A DNA stretch of 64,000 bases from DAMCZI01 sp032095175 (GCA_032095175.1 DAMCZI010000013.1:1-64000), one strand, 5' to 3'. Positions 36,304 through 48,931 are shown, counted from the stretch's first letter. Numbers and translations: made by a program. Notes: generated by a model from the sequence alone, not told the origin.

Positions 36304-36972
36304 ATGAAAAATTACGGTATTTTTGATGTATTGGGTCCTGTTATGATAGGGCCATCAAGTTCACATACAGCCGGAGCTGAAAAGCTTGGAAGAGCAGCAA
36401 GGAGTATAGCAGAAGAAAATATTAAATCAGTAGTATTTTACCTTCACGGTTCCTTTGCTAAAACTTATAGAGGTCACGGTACAGATAGAGCATTAGTGGC
36501 TGGAATTCTTGGAATGGAGCCTGATGACGAAAGAATAAAGGATTCATTTAAAATTGCAGAGAATGCTGGAATCGATGTTCGCTTTGTAGAATCAGACCTG
36601 GGTGATGTTCACCCTAATACAGTAAGAATAGAAATTACAACAACTGATGGTACACTTGTAAATGTTACTGGCTCATCCATAGGTGGAGGAAACATTGTTG
36701 TTACAAACATTAACGGAGATACTGTTGAATTTAGCGGAGAATACCCAGTTATATTAGTAAAACACTTTGATAAAAGAGGGATGATTAGCAAAATCACCTT
36801 TGCTCTTGCCCTCGGAAATATAAATATAGCCACATTAAAAGTAGGTAGAACCATGAAGGGTGATATTGCTACCACTGTTATAGAAACTGATAATAAGGTT
36901 TCAAAGGATGTTGTAAAAGAACTTCAAGCTCTAGATGGTGTTTTGAATGTTAAAGCAATTAATCTTATATAA
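36304..36972 (+). CDS. sdaAB: L-serine dehydratase, beta subunit
   Basis: The 222-aa subunit begins with GIFDVLGPVMIGPSSSHTAGAEKLGRAAR, the substrate-binding SSSHT motif of the iron-sulfur serine dehydratases, and ends in an ACT-type domain (about 148-220, VILVKHFDKRGMISKITFALGNINIAT). Together with sdaAA it deaminates L-serine to pyruvate. ATG 36304 follows GGGGAG by six bases; the frame extends 19 codons upstream without support. It is followed 22 bases later by sdaAA. Confidence 0.96.
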   Translation: MKNYGIFDVLGPVMIGPSSSHTAGAEKLGRAARSIAEENIKSVVFYLHGSFAKTYRGHGTDRALVAGILGMEPDDERIKDSFKIAENAGIDVRFVESDLGDVHPNTVRIEITTTDGTLVNVTGSSIGGGNIVVTNINGDTVEFSGEYPVILVKHFDKRGMISKITFALALGNINIATLKVGRTMKGDIATTVIETDNKVSKDVVKELQALDGVLNVKAINLI

Positions 36973-36994
36973 TCGTTGAATTAGGAGGAAAAAT

Positions 36995-37873
36995 ATGTAC
37001 AGTAAATCAACAGACTTAATTCAAGCAGCAGTTGAAAATAATTGCAAATTATCTGATATTGTTCTTGAAAATGAATGTAAAGTTAGTGAAAAATCTAAGG
37101 AAGAAGTTAAAAGCAAATTAAAGAATATACTAAATGTTATGATTGATGCCGCTAAAAGAGGTCTTGAAGAAGAAGTAAAATCTGTAAGTGGCTTAACAGG
37201 CGGCGATGCAAAAAAAGTTTACAGCTATAGTACTACTGGAGAATCAATATGTGGTGATACCATAACCATGGCAATGGCAAGGGCGCTTTCCTGTTCCGAG
37301 GTAAATGCAGCAATGGGCAGAATTGTAGCTGCCCCAACCGCTGGTTCCTGTGGGATTATTCCTGCAGCTTTAATAACTGCTGCTAAAAAACTAGAAGCAA
37401 ATGAAGACCAAATAATTGCTGCTCTTCTTACAGCTACTGGTGTTGGTCAAATAATTGCCAAAAATGCCACTCTTGCTGGAGCAGAGGGTGGATGCCAGGC
37501 AGAATGTGGTTCTGCTGCAGCAATGGCAGCTGCAGCCCTTGTAGAAATGTATGGTGGAAGCCCAGAAGCCTCCTTCCATGCAGCAGCAATTACATTAAAA
37601 AATGTAATGGGGCTTATCTGCGATCCTGTAGCTGGTCTTGTTGAAGCCCCATGTGCTATGAGAAATGCAATGGGAGTTGTAAATGCAATGATATCTGCTG
37701 ACCTTGCTCTTGCAGGAGTTAAAAGTTTAATTCCATTTGATGAAGTTGTTGATGCAATGTATAAGGTTGGGAGAATGCTTCCTGAGCAGTTAAGGGAAAC
37801 TGCAATGGGTGGTATTGCAACAACACCAACTGGCTTAAAACTTGATGAATTAGTAAAAACAAAGGGAAAATAG
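36995..37873 (+). CDS. sdaAA: L-serine dehydratase, iron-sulfur alpha subunit
   Basis: The 292-aa subunit holds the oxygen-sensitive [4Fe-4S] cluster: conserved Cys in GSCGIIPAALIT near residue 113, AEGGCQAECGSAAAMAAAA near 163, and LICDPVAGLVEAPCAMRN near 210. The N-terminal TGGDAKKVYSYS and AAPTAGSCG are catalytic-site elements. The split alpha/beta form is typical of Clostridia and Bacillus. AGGAGG precedes ATG 36995 and the gene shares one transcript with sdaAB, ending in a terminator that overlaps its stop codon. Confidence 0.97.
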   Translation: MYSKSTDLIQAAVENNCKLSDIVLENECKVSEKSKEEVKSKLKNILNVMIDAAKRGLEEEVKSVSGLTGGDAKKVYSYSTTGESICGDTITMAMARALSCSEVNAAMGRIVAAPTAGSCGIIPAALITAAKKLEANEDQIIAALLTATGVGQIIAKNATLAGAEGGCQAECGSAAAMAAAALVEMYGGSPEASFHAAAITLKNVMGLICDPVAGLVEAPCAMRNAMGVVNAMISADLALAGVKSLIPFDEVVDAMYKVGRMLPEQLRETAMGGIATTPTGLKLDELVKTKGK

Positions 37874-37897
37874 AACGTCTATTTTCCCTTTTTCTTT
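37862..37897 (+). terminator. Rho-independent terminator of sdaAB-sdaAA
   Basis: A perfect 13-bp stem AAGGGAAAATAGA/TCTATTTTCCCTT with a 3-base loop and a following T run overlaps the sdaAA stop codon. Confidence 0.9.
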
Positions 37898-37906
37898 AAT
37901 ATTCCT

Positions 37907-38070
37907 TAGGCACATAAAAAAAAATAAATGAGTCAGATTGCGAAGTAATTTTAATTATTTTCTAGGCACTCAATCATGCGCATACTAACTATATGTAAGT
38001 AATTAAGTAACGACGAAATGAATTAAAAATACGAGTAAGATAACTTATATATTTTTTTAATGTGCCTTAT
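37907..38070. repeat. MITE-like element with AGGCACAT termini
   Basis: Terminal inverted repeats AGGCACATAAAAAAA (from 37907) and AAGGCACATTAAAAAAATAT (complement of 38050-38070) bracket ~160 AT-rich bases. A third AGGCAC occurs inside near 37963. There is no coding potential. It looks like a non-autonomous mobile element between sdaAA and the DUF3787 gene. Confidence 0.6.
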
Positions 38071-38117
38071 ACAAAACTGAATTTTGATAATACTAATAGC
38101 AGGGAGGGATAATTTTT

Positions 38118-38285
38118 ATGGAAAAAAATGAATATAAAGAAAAATTCATGGCTACCCCAATAGAAAAACATGAGACAGCTGCCTGGGCAAATTTTGAAGA
38201 AGTTAAACCAGTTTCAGGTGTTGGAATACCTGGTGAAATCGATGTAAGAAATGCTAAGGAATGGGTTGACACTAACGAGAAGTAG
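38118..38285 (+). CDS. DUF3787 family small protein
   Basis: This is a 55-aa protein, not long enough for ordinary ORF filters. It matches the small clostridial DUF3787 family: FMATPIEKHETAAWANFEE, GVGIPGEIDV and the terminal NAKEWVDTNEK. The function is unknown; the composition and size suggest a soluble, possibly sporulation-related or regulatory protein, but this is guesswork. GGGAGGG precedes ATG 38118 by nine bases. It converges on nifJ and shares a terminator with it. Confidence 0.85.
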   Translation: MEKNEYKEKFMATPIEKHETAAWANFEEVKPVSGVGIPGEIDVRNAKEWVDTNEK

Positions 38286-38312
38286 CTATTTAATGTTCTT
38301 CTACCATGAATG

Positions 38313-38367
38313 CAAGGCACCAGAGAAATGAGAATTTTATTCTTCTTTCTCCGGTGCCTTGTATTTT

Positions 38368-38368
<1 letters not shown>
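38313..38368. terminator. Bidirectional terminator between DUF3787 gene and nifJ
   Basis: CAAGGCACC-A-GAGAAA pairs with TTTCTC-C-GGTGCCTTG (one internal mismatch), flanked by T-rich stretches. It lies in the short gap between the converging genes. Confidence 0.82.
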
Positions 38369-41934
<3,566 letters not shown>

Positions 41935-41983
41935 TTATAGTATTTGAATATAAAGGATTATCATACATTTTTATATTCATAAA

Positions 41984-42030
41984 ATAAAAAAACACCATCA
42001 AACCTTTTGTAAAGTTTCAATGGTGTTTTT
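41984..42030 (-). terminator. Terminator after the dipeptidase gene
   Basis: AAAAACACCAT with ATGGTGTTTTT and inner CAAACC/GTTTCA pairing form a long hairpin; the minus strand continues with T-rich sequence. Confidence 0.85.
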
Positions 42031-42047
42031 TATCACTATTATAATAT

Positions 42048-42986
42048 TTACAGAACTTCCTTTATTACTCTAAGAGCATTCTTATAGAATATTTTCTCAA
42101 TATCATCATCAGAGAATTTATTCTTCTTGAGTCCACATATAAGCTTTTCTATTTGGCCAATATTTTCTATCTCAAGCTGAGGACTTATTCCGTCAAAATC
42201 TGTACCAAGCGCTATTACTTCAATTCCTCCAACTCTTCTAATATGCTCAATATGCTTAACCATATCACAAACGGTGCTTAAAGGAGCTTCTCCCAAAAAG
42301 TCCTTTGCAAAGTTTATTCCTGTAACTCCACCCTTATCTGCAAGTATCTTAATCATATCATCAGTCAGGTTTCTTCTATGACTTGTTATTGAGCGAGCAT
42401 TTGAGTGTGAAGCCACAAAAGGTTTAGAAGAAAGCTTTGCTACATCGTAGAAGCCTCCATCTGAAAGATGGGAAACATCTATGAGCATTCCAAGCCTGTT
42501 CATTTCAGACACAACATCTTTTCCAAATGGGGTTAAACCCATGTTCATATATTGATCTTCAGCATTAGGATAGCCTATTTCATTAGGGAAATTCCATGTA
42601 AGGGTTACAAGTCTGACTCCAAGTCTATACAAATTTCTTAGGTTATGCATTTGTCCCTTAATAACTCCACCCTCTTCAACTGTTAAAAAGGCAGATATTT
42701 TTCCGTTTTTTCTGTTTTCCATCATTTCGTTATAATTTCTAGCCAAAGCAATATCATTACTATTCTTTTCAATTTCACAATAAAACTTGTCCAACATATC
42801 AAGGCAATACTCTAATGGATCCCTATCAGATTTTAGATACACAAAAAGTGCAAAAAACTGTGCCATTGAATCAGCCTTTTTTAGCTTTTCAATATCAACA
42901 CTAAAAGCATTCTTTTTAAGACCGAGGTTTTCCCTATCATCCATTAACTTAAGTACAGTATCACAGTGCAAATCAATTACAGGCAC
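42048..42986 (-). CDS. Membrane dipeptidase-type (M19) metallopeptidase
   Basis: The ~312-aa protein is of the renal dipeptidase family. Zinc ligands are in VIDLHCDTV (HxD at the N-terminus), LTVEEGG near 100, MLIDVSHLSD near 165, VASHSNARSI near 190, and a final GTDFDGI near 265. It cleaves dipeptides including D-containing ones; no signal peptide is visible, so it acts in the cytoplasm or by an unknown route. The start is ambiguous: GTG 42986 fits GGTGA, while TTG 42992 fits AAGG. Confidence 0.92.
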   Translation of the reverse strand: MPVIDLHCDTVLKLMDDRENLGLKKNAFSVDIEKLKKADSMAQFFALFVYLKSDRDPLEYCLDMLDKFYCEIEKNSNDIALARNYNEMMENRKNGKISAFLTVEEGGVIKGQMHNLRNLYRLGVRLVTLTWNFPNEIGYPNAEDQYMNMGLTPFGKDVVSEMNRLGMLIDVSHLSDGGFYDVAKLSSKPFVASHSNARSITSHRRNLTDDMIKILADKGGVTGINFAKDFLGEAPLSTVCDMVKHIEHIRRVGGIEVIALGTDFDGISPQLEIENIGQIEKLICGLKKNKFSDDDIEKIFYKNALRVIKEVL

Positions 42987-43248
42987 TGGCAATCACCACC
43001 TTATATAATTTTAATATACTTAATCATTACTAAGCTTGTCTTTATTATTAATAATCAAATATATTTTCATCGAATTTTATCTTTTGTTTGTTTTCTATCC
43101 TGCTCTACGTTCTTTTATTTCAAGCAAATTGAGTCCATCATAACCTTTGTTAAAAAGTTTATAATCTTTAGGTTTATGGTGCTTCTATTTTAAACAATAT
43201 TATAGCATAATTTGTATTTTAATCATACTTCATTTAACCCAATAATCT

Positions 43249-44520
43249 TTAAAGAACTGCAGCTGTCAACAATAGCTTTTCATTGTCTTTATATATTGCA
43301 TTAAACTGACTTAAAGGTAGTGGATTTACACCGTTTCCTACTTCAACTGTAAATCCAGGCCTATTATATTTCTCAATAAACCAATCCTTGTAGCCTGAAA
43401 AAGATGCAATACCCTCTGTTTCATCAAGCTGGTATCCACTTGCTTCGGAAAGCTTTTTAGCAATAATTTTATCCATGGGTGATGCCATATCCTGATAGTT
43501 CCAATAGATTACTTCACCTTGGCTATGAAAAGCAATTACCAACCTAAAGTTATGGTTTCTTGTAAAATCTGTAACAGCTCTTGTTTCTGGTTCTGACTCT
43601 GGATATAAGCCTGAATATCTAGTTGGCCCAGGTCCCAATATACCATAATCAGGTTCAGCAATTTTAGACAAGTTCCAGGATGCGTCATAATTATGATTCA
43701 AATCTACTCCTCGAATATTTGCCTGCCAATTCTTCGAAAAATCAGTACTGCCATTGTTATATATTAAAAGTCTATTATAATATGGATTTTCTTCCTCCAG
43801 CCCATCTAAAACTAAATCAACTCCATCTGGATTTACCATGGGCATTATATAAATAGTACTATTACCCCATATTTCCCTTATATTAAAATCACCTATATTC
43901 TCCCTCAATGTATATGCTCTTAAGAAATTCTCTGCAAACTTCATTAAAAGCACTGATGTTATCCATTCCAAAGAGTGATGTGAAGCATTAAAAAAATACT
44001 GTTTTGGTCCATTTCCAAGCTTAAGATAATATAGATTTCTTCCCATTACACTTTTACCTGCTATATCACATTCAAGAAATGGATATCTAGCCTTTAATCC
44101 CTTTATATTTCTTTCCATAATTTCATATGTATATGGTACATTAGTGCTAACAACCTCAAATGGAAGGGGAACTGTTATGGTGTTTCCTTTATTAATACTG
44201 TCAAGACAAATCCCTGGATTAGCCGCAGAAAGCAGTGCAGGATGAATATTATATGTTTTGGATATTTCCAATAAATCCACATCTTTTTCTACACAATATA
44301 AATCATAACCATAAATATACTTGCTCAGCAAATTCCATACATCATCACTTACTGTTTTCTCCACCTTAACCCCATATTCATATTGAACCTTTTCTACAGC
44401 CTTTTCAGTAAGGCTTCCAAAACACCCATCAACTGCTCCATTATAATATCCAATCTTTTTTAAGACCGCCTGTAATTCCGCTACATCTGTTCCTGAAGAG
44501 CCAATTCTAAGCTTTCTCAA
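43249..44520 (-). CDS. M14 zinc peptidase with peptidoglycan-binding and LysM-like modules
   Basis: The 423-aa protein has a PG_binding_1 domain (about 3-60, GSSGTDVAELQAVLKKIGYYNG and DGCFGSLTEKAV), a LysM-like segment (about 75-120, EISKTYNIHPALLSAANPG), and a carboxypeptidase domain with zinc ligands in ASHHSLEW near 170 and AFHSQGE near 325, and catalytic Glu in TVEVGNG near 395. This is the layout of the gamma-D-glutamyl-diamino-acid endopeptidases. RGVDLNHNYD has His where carboxypeptidases often have Arg. No signal peptide is visible, so a spore or cytosolic muropeptide role is likely. Confidence 0.9.
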   Translation of the reverse strand: MRKLRIGSSGTDVAELQAVLKKIGYYNGAVDGCFGSLTEKAVEKVQYEYGVKVEKTVSDDVWNLLSKYIYGYDLYCVEKDVDLLEISKTYNIHPALLSAANPGICLDSINKGNTITVPLPFEVVSTNVPYTYEIMERNIKGLKARYPFLECDIAGKSVMGRNLYYLKLGNGPKQYFFNASHHSLEWITSVLLMKFAENFLRAYTLRENIGDFNIREIWGNSTIYIMPMVNPDGVDLVLDGLEEENPYYNRLLIYNNGSTDFSKNWQANIRGVDLNHNYDASWNLSKIAEPDYGILGPGPTRYSGLYPESEPETRAVTDFTRNHNFRLVIAFHSQGEVIYWNYQDMASPMDKIIAKKLSEASGYQLDETEGIASFSGYKDWFIEKYNRPGFTVEVGNGVNPLPLSQFNAIYKDNEKLLLTAAVL

Positions 44521-44617
44521 AATACCACCCCATGACTTTTATTATCACAAATTACTATATTGTATTAAATAGAATTCATTAAAATTCATGTGAAATTTAA
44601 ATGATTGGTATTTAAAA

Positions 44618-44676
44618 TTAAAAAAAGCAGGGGCTATTGCCCCTTAACTATTCGTTATTGTGCAACAGCCCGCTTT
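44618..44676 (-). terminator. Terminator of the PTS operon
   Basis: AAAGCAGGGGCTATTGC (44624-44640) pairs imperfectly with GCAACAGCCCGCTTT (44662-44676); a run of seven T follows on the minus strand. Confidence 0.82.
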
Positions 44677-44700
44677 AATATACATATACATTTTTTAATT

Positions 44701-45591
44701 TTATGCTGTGACGAAATTGCTTTTTTCTTTCTTCTTAAAACACTTTTGAGGTTCATTTATTAAATGTGCAGTATTTACACATTCAAATACATCAAAATAA
44801 TGTTCTAAGCATTCTTTAATTGCATCTTCCCCTGTCATGCACATATCAGGATAATTTGTAACTCCAATTTCACTGACCTTCTTTGATGCTGCTTTCATTA
44901 AATCAGTACAAATATTAACCTTGCTTATCCCTAATTTTATACACTTATTTAATGTTTCATCACCTGTACCTGAACCACCATGTAATACTAGTGGTATATC
45001 TATTTTTTCTCTTATTGCAGCCAATCTATCAAAATCAATTTTTGGTGTACCCTTATACTCTCCATGAGCTGTACCAATAGCTACAGCAAGGGAGTCAATT
45101 TGTGTTTTTTCAATAAAATCCTTTGCCTGTTCAGGTGATGTAAACATATCACCTACATTATTATAGTCAGAGCCTGCGCCTACATGTCCTAGTTCGGCTT
45201 CAACAACAACACCACAGGCATGTGCAATTTTTACTATTTCCTTAGTCATTTTAATATTATCTTCATAGGATTTTGAAGATGCATCTATCATAACAGATGT
45301 AAAACCTGCATGTATTGCACTTACAATGCCTTCAAAGGTTTCACCATGGTCTAGATGTAATGCAACTGGGACATCTATCTCATTAGCATACATTTTTGCC
45401 AAGGAAGCAATTTCTTTGGGATTAGCATAATTAAAATGTACTTCAGCTAATCCTATTATTGCTGGTGATCTCTTACTATCACATGCTCTTATTATTGCTC
45501 TTAAGCTGTGTAAATCCCATGCATTAGGCTGAGCTATTCCAAACTTGTTTTTCATAGCTGCCTTAAACATTTCTTTTGTCGTAACTAACAT
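44701..45591 (-). CDS. Class II fructose/tagatose-bisphosphate aldolase family protein
   Basis: The 296-aa TIM barrel has zinc ligands in VALHLDHGE near 80, AELGHVG near 133, GTAHGEYKG near 177 and LHGGSGTG near 206, and a phosphate-binding VNICTD near 230. It belongs to the GatY/KbaY/FbaA family. As the last gene of a fructose-type PTS operon without a 1-phosphofructokinase, it may cleave the PTS product directly (for example fructose-1-phosphate or another ketose-1-phosphate) rather than fructose-1,6-bisphosphate; that is inference. Upstream gap is 26 bases. Confidence 0.9.
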   Translation of the reverse strand: MLVTTKEMFKAAMKNKFGIAQPNAWDLHSLRAIIRACDSKRSPAIIGLAEVHFNYANPKEIASLAKMYANEIDVPVALHLDHGETFEGIVSAIHAGFTSVMIDASSKSYEDNIKMTKEIVKIAHACGVVVEAELGHVGAGSDYNNVGDMFTSPEQAKDFIEKTQIDSLAVAIGTAHGEYKGTPKIDFDRLAAIREKIDIPLVLHGGSGTGDETLNKCIKLGISKVNICTDLMKAASKKVSEIGVTNYPDMCMTGEDAIKECLEHYFDVFECVNTAHLINEPQKCFKKKEKSNFVTA

Positions 45592-45617
45592 ATATATGAT
45601 ACTCCTTTAATCCTTTA

Positions 45618-46994
45618 TTATGCGATATCCTTCTTTAACATTCCAACCATTATAGCAGTAACAATTGCTCCTCCAATTATTGCAACTATATACATTAGGA
45701 GGTTTGTAACTGCACCTGGTATTAAGAATACAAATGCACCACCATGAGGTACTGCTAATGTGCATTTGAATAACATTGATAATGCAGCTCCAACTGCAGC
45801 TCCTATTGTTGTTGATGGAAGAACTCTTGCTGGGTCAGCAGCTGCAAATGGAATTGCACCCTCTGTAATAAAGGAAGCTCCTAATATCCATGCAGTTTTT
45901 CCTGCTTCAATTTCTTCTGCATTGAACTTCTTTTTAAATATTACTGTTGCAAGAGCTAGTCCTATTGGAGGAACCATTCCACCAGCCATAACAGCAGCCA
46001 TTACCATTGATGGTTGTCCAGATGTTAAAGATGCTACAGCAAAGGCATATGCAACTTTATTAAATACCCCACCCATATCTATTGATATCATTGTTCCTAG
46101 AACGAGACCAAGAACAATTGCATTAGCTCCACTTAAGCTCATTAACCAATTATTAAAGAAATTATTGAGAAAGCTTAAAGGTGTACTTACAACATATGTC
46201 ATTGTTAATCCAACAACTAAACATGATACAACAGGTATTACCAGGATTGGCATAATTCCTTTAAGTGATGCTGGAAGCTTAATTTTTTCTTTTAGGAATT
46301 TAGCAACATATCCAGCCAGGAAACCTGCCAAAATACCACCTAGGAAACCTGATTTACTTGAAGTAGCAAGCATACCACCTACCATACCAGGAGCAAGACC
46401 AGGTCTGTCTGCTATGGAATATGCTATATAACCTGATAGAATTGGTATCATTAAAGCAAATGCAGAGCCTCCGCCTATATTCATAAGGGCAGCTGCCAAA
46501 GTACCTTCTTGTTGGAAAGCTTTTATACCGAAAACAAATGATAATGCAATTAATATACCACCAGCAACAACAAATGGTATCATATGTGATACACCACTCA
46601 TTAGATGCTTATATAGCTGAGCCCCTACTGATGTGCTTTGATTTTTTGAAACATCTGTTTTAGCAGGTTTAGCATCTACACTACCTTTATATACAACTGC
46701 CTCATTAATTCTGTCTAATACTTGTTCACCATTTTTCATAGCTTCATGTGTTCCTACTTCTAATATAGGTTTGCCTCTAAATCTTTCTTTACCAACTAAT
46801 TTATCACTGGCTATTACTACAAAATCTGCTTCTTCAATATCTTTTTCTGTTAAAACATTTTCCGCTCCAATGGATCCCATTGTTTCAACTTTTATTTCAT
46901 ATCCCTTTTTCTTTGCAGCTATTTCTAAAGCTTCAGCAGCCATATAGGTATGTGCAATTCCTGCAATGCAGGAAGTAACAGCAACTATCTTCAT
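45618..46994 (-). CDS. PTS fructose-family EIIBC permease
   Basis: The 458-aa protein has a short EIIB domain (about 1-100) with phosphoryl-accepting Cys in AVTSCIAGIAHT near residue 9, a linker, and the EIIC membrane domain (about 120-458, ~9 segments) with GVSHMIPFVVAGGILIALSF and PHGGAFVF. The order B-C is that of fructose-specific and related ketose PTS. It imports and phosphorylates a hexose using the adjacent EIIA. The start codon overlaps the EIIA stop (TAATG), implying coupled translation. Confidence 0.95.
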   Translation of the reverse strand: MKIVAVTSCIAGIAHTYMAAEALEIAAKKKGYEIKVETMGSIGAENVLTEKDIEEADFVVIASDKLVGKERFRGKPILEVGTHEAMKNGEQVLDRINEAVVYKGSVDAKPAKTDVSKNQSTSVGAQLYKHLMSGVSHMIPFVVAGGILIALSFVFGIKAFQQEGTLAAALMNIGGGSAFALMIPILSGYIAYSIADRPGLAPGMVGGMLATSSKSGFLGGILAGFLAGYVAKFLKEKIKLPASLKGIMPILVIPVVSCLVVGLTMTYVVSTPLSFLNNFFNNWLMSLSGANAIVLGLVLGTMISIDMGGVFNKVAYAFAVASLTSGQPSMVMAAVMAGGMVPPIGLALATVIFKKKFNAEEIEAGKTAWILGASFITEGAIPFAAADPARVLPSTTIGAAVGAALSMLFKCTLAVPHGGAFVFLIPGAVTNLLMYIVAIIGGAIVTAIMVGMLKKDIA

Positions 46995-47452
46995 TAAGCT
47001 TCACTCTCCCCGTTTAAAATTAAGAGAACCTCATCACTTGTATTTGCATTTTTCAATTTTTCTCTAAATTCCTCATGCATTAATTTTCTAGATAACTGGC
47101 TTAAAACTCTTAGGTGCAAGTCATTGGAGTTTTCTGGAACAGCTATTAAAAATATTAGATGAACCAATTTTTCATCATAGGATTGAAAATCAATTCCTTT
47201 TTTGCTTACACCAAAAGCCAGGCTAGCCTTTTTAACCCCTTTACTTTTACCATGAGGTATTGCTATTTCATTACCTATTCCTGTAGATATTTCCCCTTCT
47301 CGTTTCAATACATCACAAAGATAAACCTTTTTATCACATAAGTTGCCACTTTTATCTAGAGCTTCTACTAATTCAAGAATAGCATCTTCTTTTGTATTAC
47401 TCTTAATGTCCATACATATTTGCTCTTTACTTATTAATTCAGTAATATTCAT
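46994..47452 (-). CDS. PTS fructose-type EIIA
   Basis: The 152-aa EIIA of the mannitol/fructose class has its phosphorylatable His in NEIAIPHGKSKGV near residue 70 and a downstream VHLIFLIAVPENSNDLHLRVL. It passes phosphate from HPr to EIIB. ATG 47452 follows GGAGGATAAT; the frame extends 12 codons upstream without a ribosome binding site. It begins the structural part of the operon, after a 280-bp gap from the DeoR gene that contains no clear promoter match. Confidence 0.94.
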   Translation of the reverse strand: MNITELISKEQICMDIKSNTKEDAILELVEALDKSGNLCDKKVYLCDVLKREGEISTGIGNEIAIPHGKSKGVKKASLAFGVSKKGIDFQSYDEKLVHLIFLIAVPENSNDLHLRVLSQLSRKLMHEEFREKLKNANTSDEVLLILNGESEA

Positions 47453-47730
47453 ATTATCCTCCAGTGTATCCCCATTTTTGTAGTACATAACAATTGCATA
47501 TATTTTTCCCTATTCAATATAAAACTAGTTCTTTAAAATGTTATTAAAAATTTTGTAAGTAAAAAATTTGTGATATAATTAAATTGTAAATGTATTATTC
47601 TTATAATAGATTAGATAAAGCTCCACTTTTATCTTTTTTATTATAGGAATTTTTTATCAGTAGATATGTTTTTTATTATATCTCTACCTCCTTTTATTTT
47701 ATTTTTTATATATAATGAGCTCATTATTTA

Positions 47731-48501
47731 CTATTTAGCTTTAACTATTTTGACTTTCTTACTATATTTATCAAAGACTTCATTTTCTATTTTATCATCA
47801 GTAATAATCAAGTTTGCTGCTTCTAAGTCACACACTTTAAACATTCTAACCTTATCAAACTTATAACTTTCACACATAAATATTATCTGCTTAGTATTAC
47901 TTATCATAGCTTTTTTTATTTCGCCTTCAAGAATATGTGTTGAAGCTATTCCATGCTCAATATCTATTCCATTTGCTCCAATGAATATTTTATCTGAAAT
48001 TAAACTATCAACAACATTTTTAGTTATAGGACCAACCATTGCCCTTGTTTTAGCTCTAATTATGCCACCTGTTGAAATCACTTGAATTCCAGGAACATCT
48101 GTTAATTCAGTAACAACATCTATGGAGTTGGTTATAACATTGATATTCTTTATATTCTTGATATATTTAACCATTTGTATAGTAGTTGAACTTGCGTCTA
48201 TTACTATTGTGTCGCCTTCCTTTACAAGGGTTGCTGCATACTTTCCTATGTTTTCTTTTTCAATTGATACATCCTTATGTTTCTGAAGAAAGGTCATTTC
48301 ATTTCTACTATCATCATTTATAACAGCTCCACCATGAGTTCTCATTAAATAGCCTTGTTTCTCCAGCAATTCCAAGTCTCTTCTGATAGTTGCACTAGTA
48401 ACCTTATATGTTTTTGCTAATTCTTCAACAGTAACGCTATTTTCTTTATCAATTTTATCTAATATCTCAATTCTACGTTCTTCTGCAAAAATAATAATCA
48501 C
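47731..48501 (-). CDS. DeoR/FruR-like transcriptional regulator
   Basis: The 256-aa (or 253-aa) protein has an N-terminal DeoR helix-turn-helix (VTVEELAKTYKVTSATIRRDLELLEKQGYLMRTHGGAV) and a sugar-phosphate-sensing isomerase-like domain (about 75-250, KEGDTIVIDASSTTIQMVKYI). It probably represses the PTS operon until a phosphosugar is bound. Homologues start MFAEERR; here that position is an ATT codon at 48492 with GGGGTG six bases upstream, whereas the only standard start (GTG 48501) lies inside the ribosome binding site. Confidence 0.92.
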   Translation of the reverse strand: MIIIFAEERRIEILDKIDKENSVTVEELAKTYKVTSATIRRDLELLEKQGYLMRTHGGAVINDDSRNEMTFLQKHKDVSIEKENIGKYAATLVKEGDTIVIDASSTTIQMVKYIKNIKNINVITNSIDVVTELTDVPGIQVISTGGIIRAKTRAMVGPITKNVVDSLISDKIFIGANGIDIEHGIASTHILEGEIKKAMISNTKQIIFMCESYKFDKVRMFKVCDLEAANLIITDDKIENEVFDKYSKKVKIVKAK

Positions 48502-48509
48502 CCCTTTAT

Positions 48510-48605
48510 GTGTTTATTTATTTGTTTTTACTCTATATAAATGTTTGTTTTTATTCGTTTGTGTTTGTATGTTTTCATTTTACGATTAAAAGCAAACAAA
48601 GTCAA
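48510..48605 (-). promoter_or_regulatory. Promoter and repeated AAACAAA motifs, likely DeoR operator
   Basis: On the minus strand TTGACT (48600-48605) and TAAAAT (48577-48582) are 17 bases apart. Downstream to the start codon lie several AAACAAA/AAACACAAA motifs at roughly regular spacing, resembling the A-rich operator of FruR/DeoR proteins. This suggests autoregulation of the regulator. The rest of the gap (48606-48819) shows no further feature. Confidence 0.6.
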
Positions 48606-48819
48606 TCCTTTTTATCATTATTTTTAGAATATTTACTAAACAACTTAATGTTATGAAATTATTTAAATTCACCAACCACCACAAATATTCTCACTTAGAT
48701 ATTTTAGATCTAGAAATTGGAATTTTGCATATATAAAATTCCCTATTGCTTCTACTTTTTTCAGCAAGCCTACATCGAAATAACATAACATTCCATTTGA
48801 TATTGTGCATTATAGATTA

Positions 48820-48865
48820 AAAATAAAGAACTGCCCCTAACCAGATTACCCGGCTATAGGGACAG
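48820..48865 (-). terminator. Terminator after the TDT transporter gene
   Basis: CTGCCCCTA (48831-48839) pairs with TAGGGACAG (48857-48865) with one G-U-type wobble; a T-rich stretch (TTCTTTATTTTTA) follows on the minus strand. Confidence 0.75.
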
Positions 48866-48931
48866 CTCTCATTAACTTTATAATAGAGTTATTATAATAA
48901 AATCCTTCAAATCAATTTTATTAATTCTATA

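Noticed and set aside
45760..46431. 223-aa open frame on the plus strand opposite the EIIBC gene
   Set aside because: It lies antisense to a clear PTS gene and its composition (Pro/Ile-rich) is a shadow of the membrane protein codons; no ribosome binding site.
47600..47640. AGATAAAG/CTTTTATCT hairpin with a plus-strand T run between DeoR and EIIA genes
   Set aside because: The T run is on the wrong strand for the minus-strand genes, and no plus-strand gene ends there, so it was not called a terminator.
47666..47866. 66-aa hydrophobic plus-strand frame near the DeoR gene end
   Set aside because: It is mostly antisense to the conserved DeoR C-terminus and lacks a ribosome binding site.
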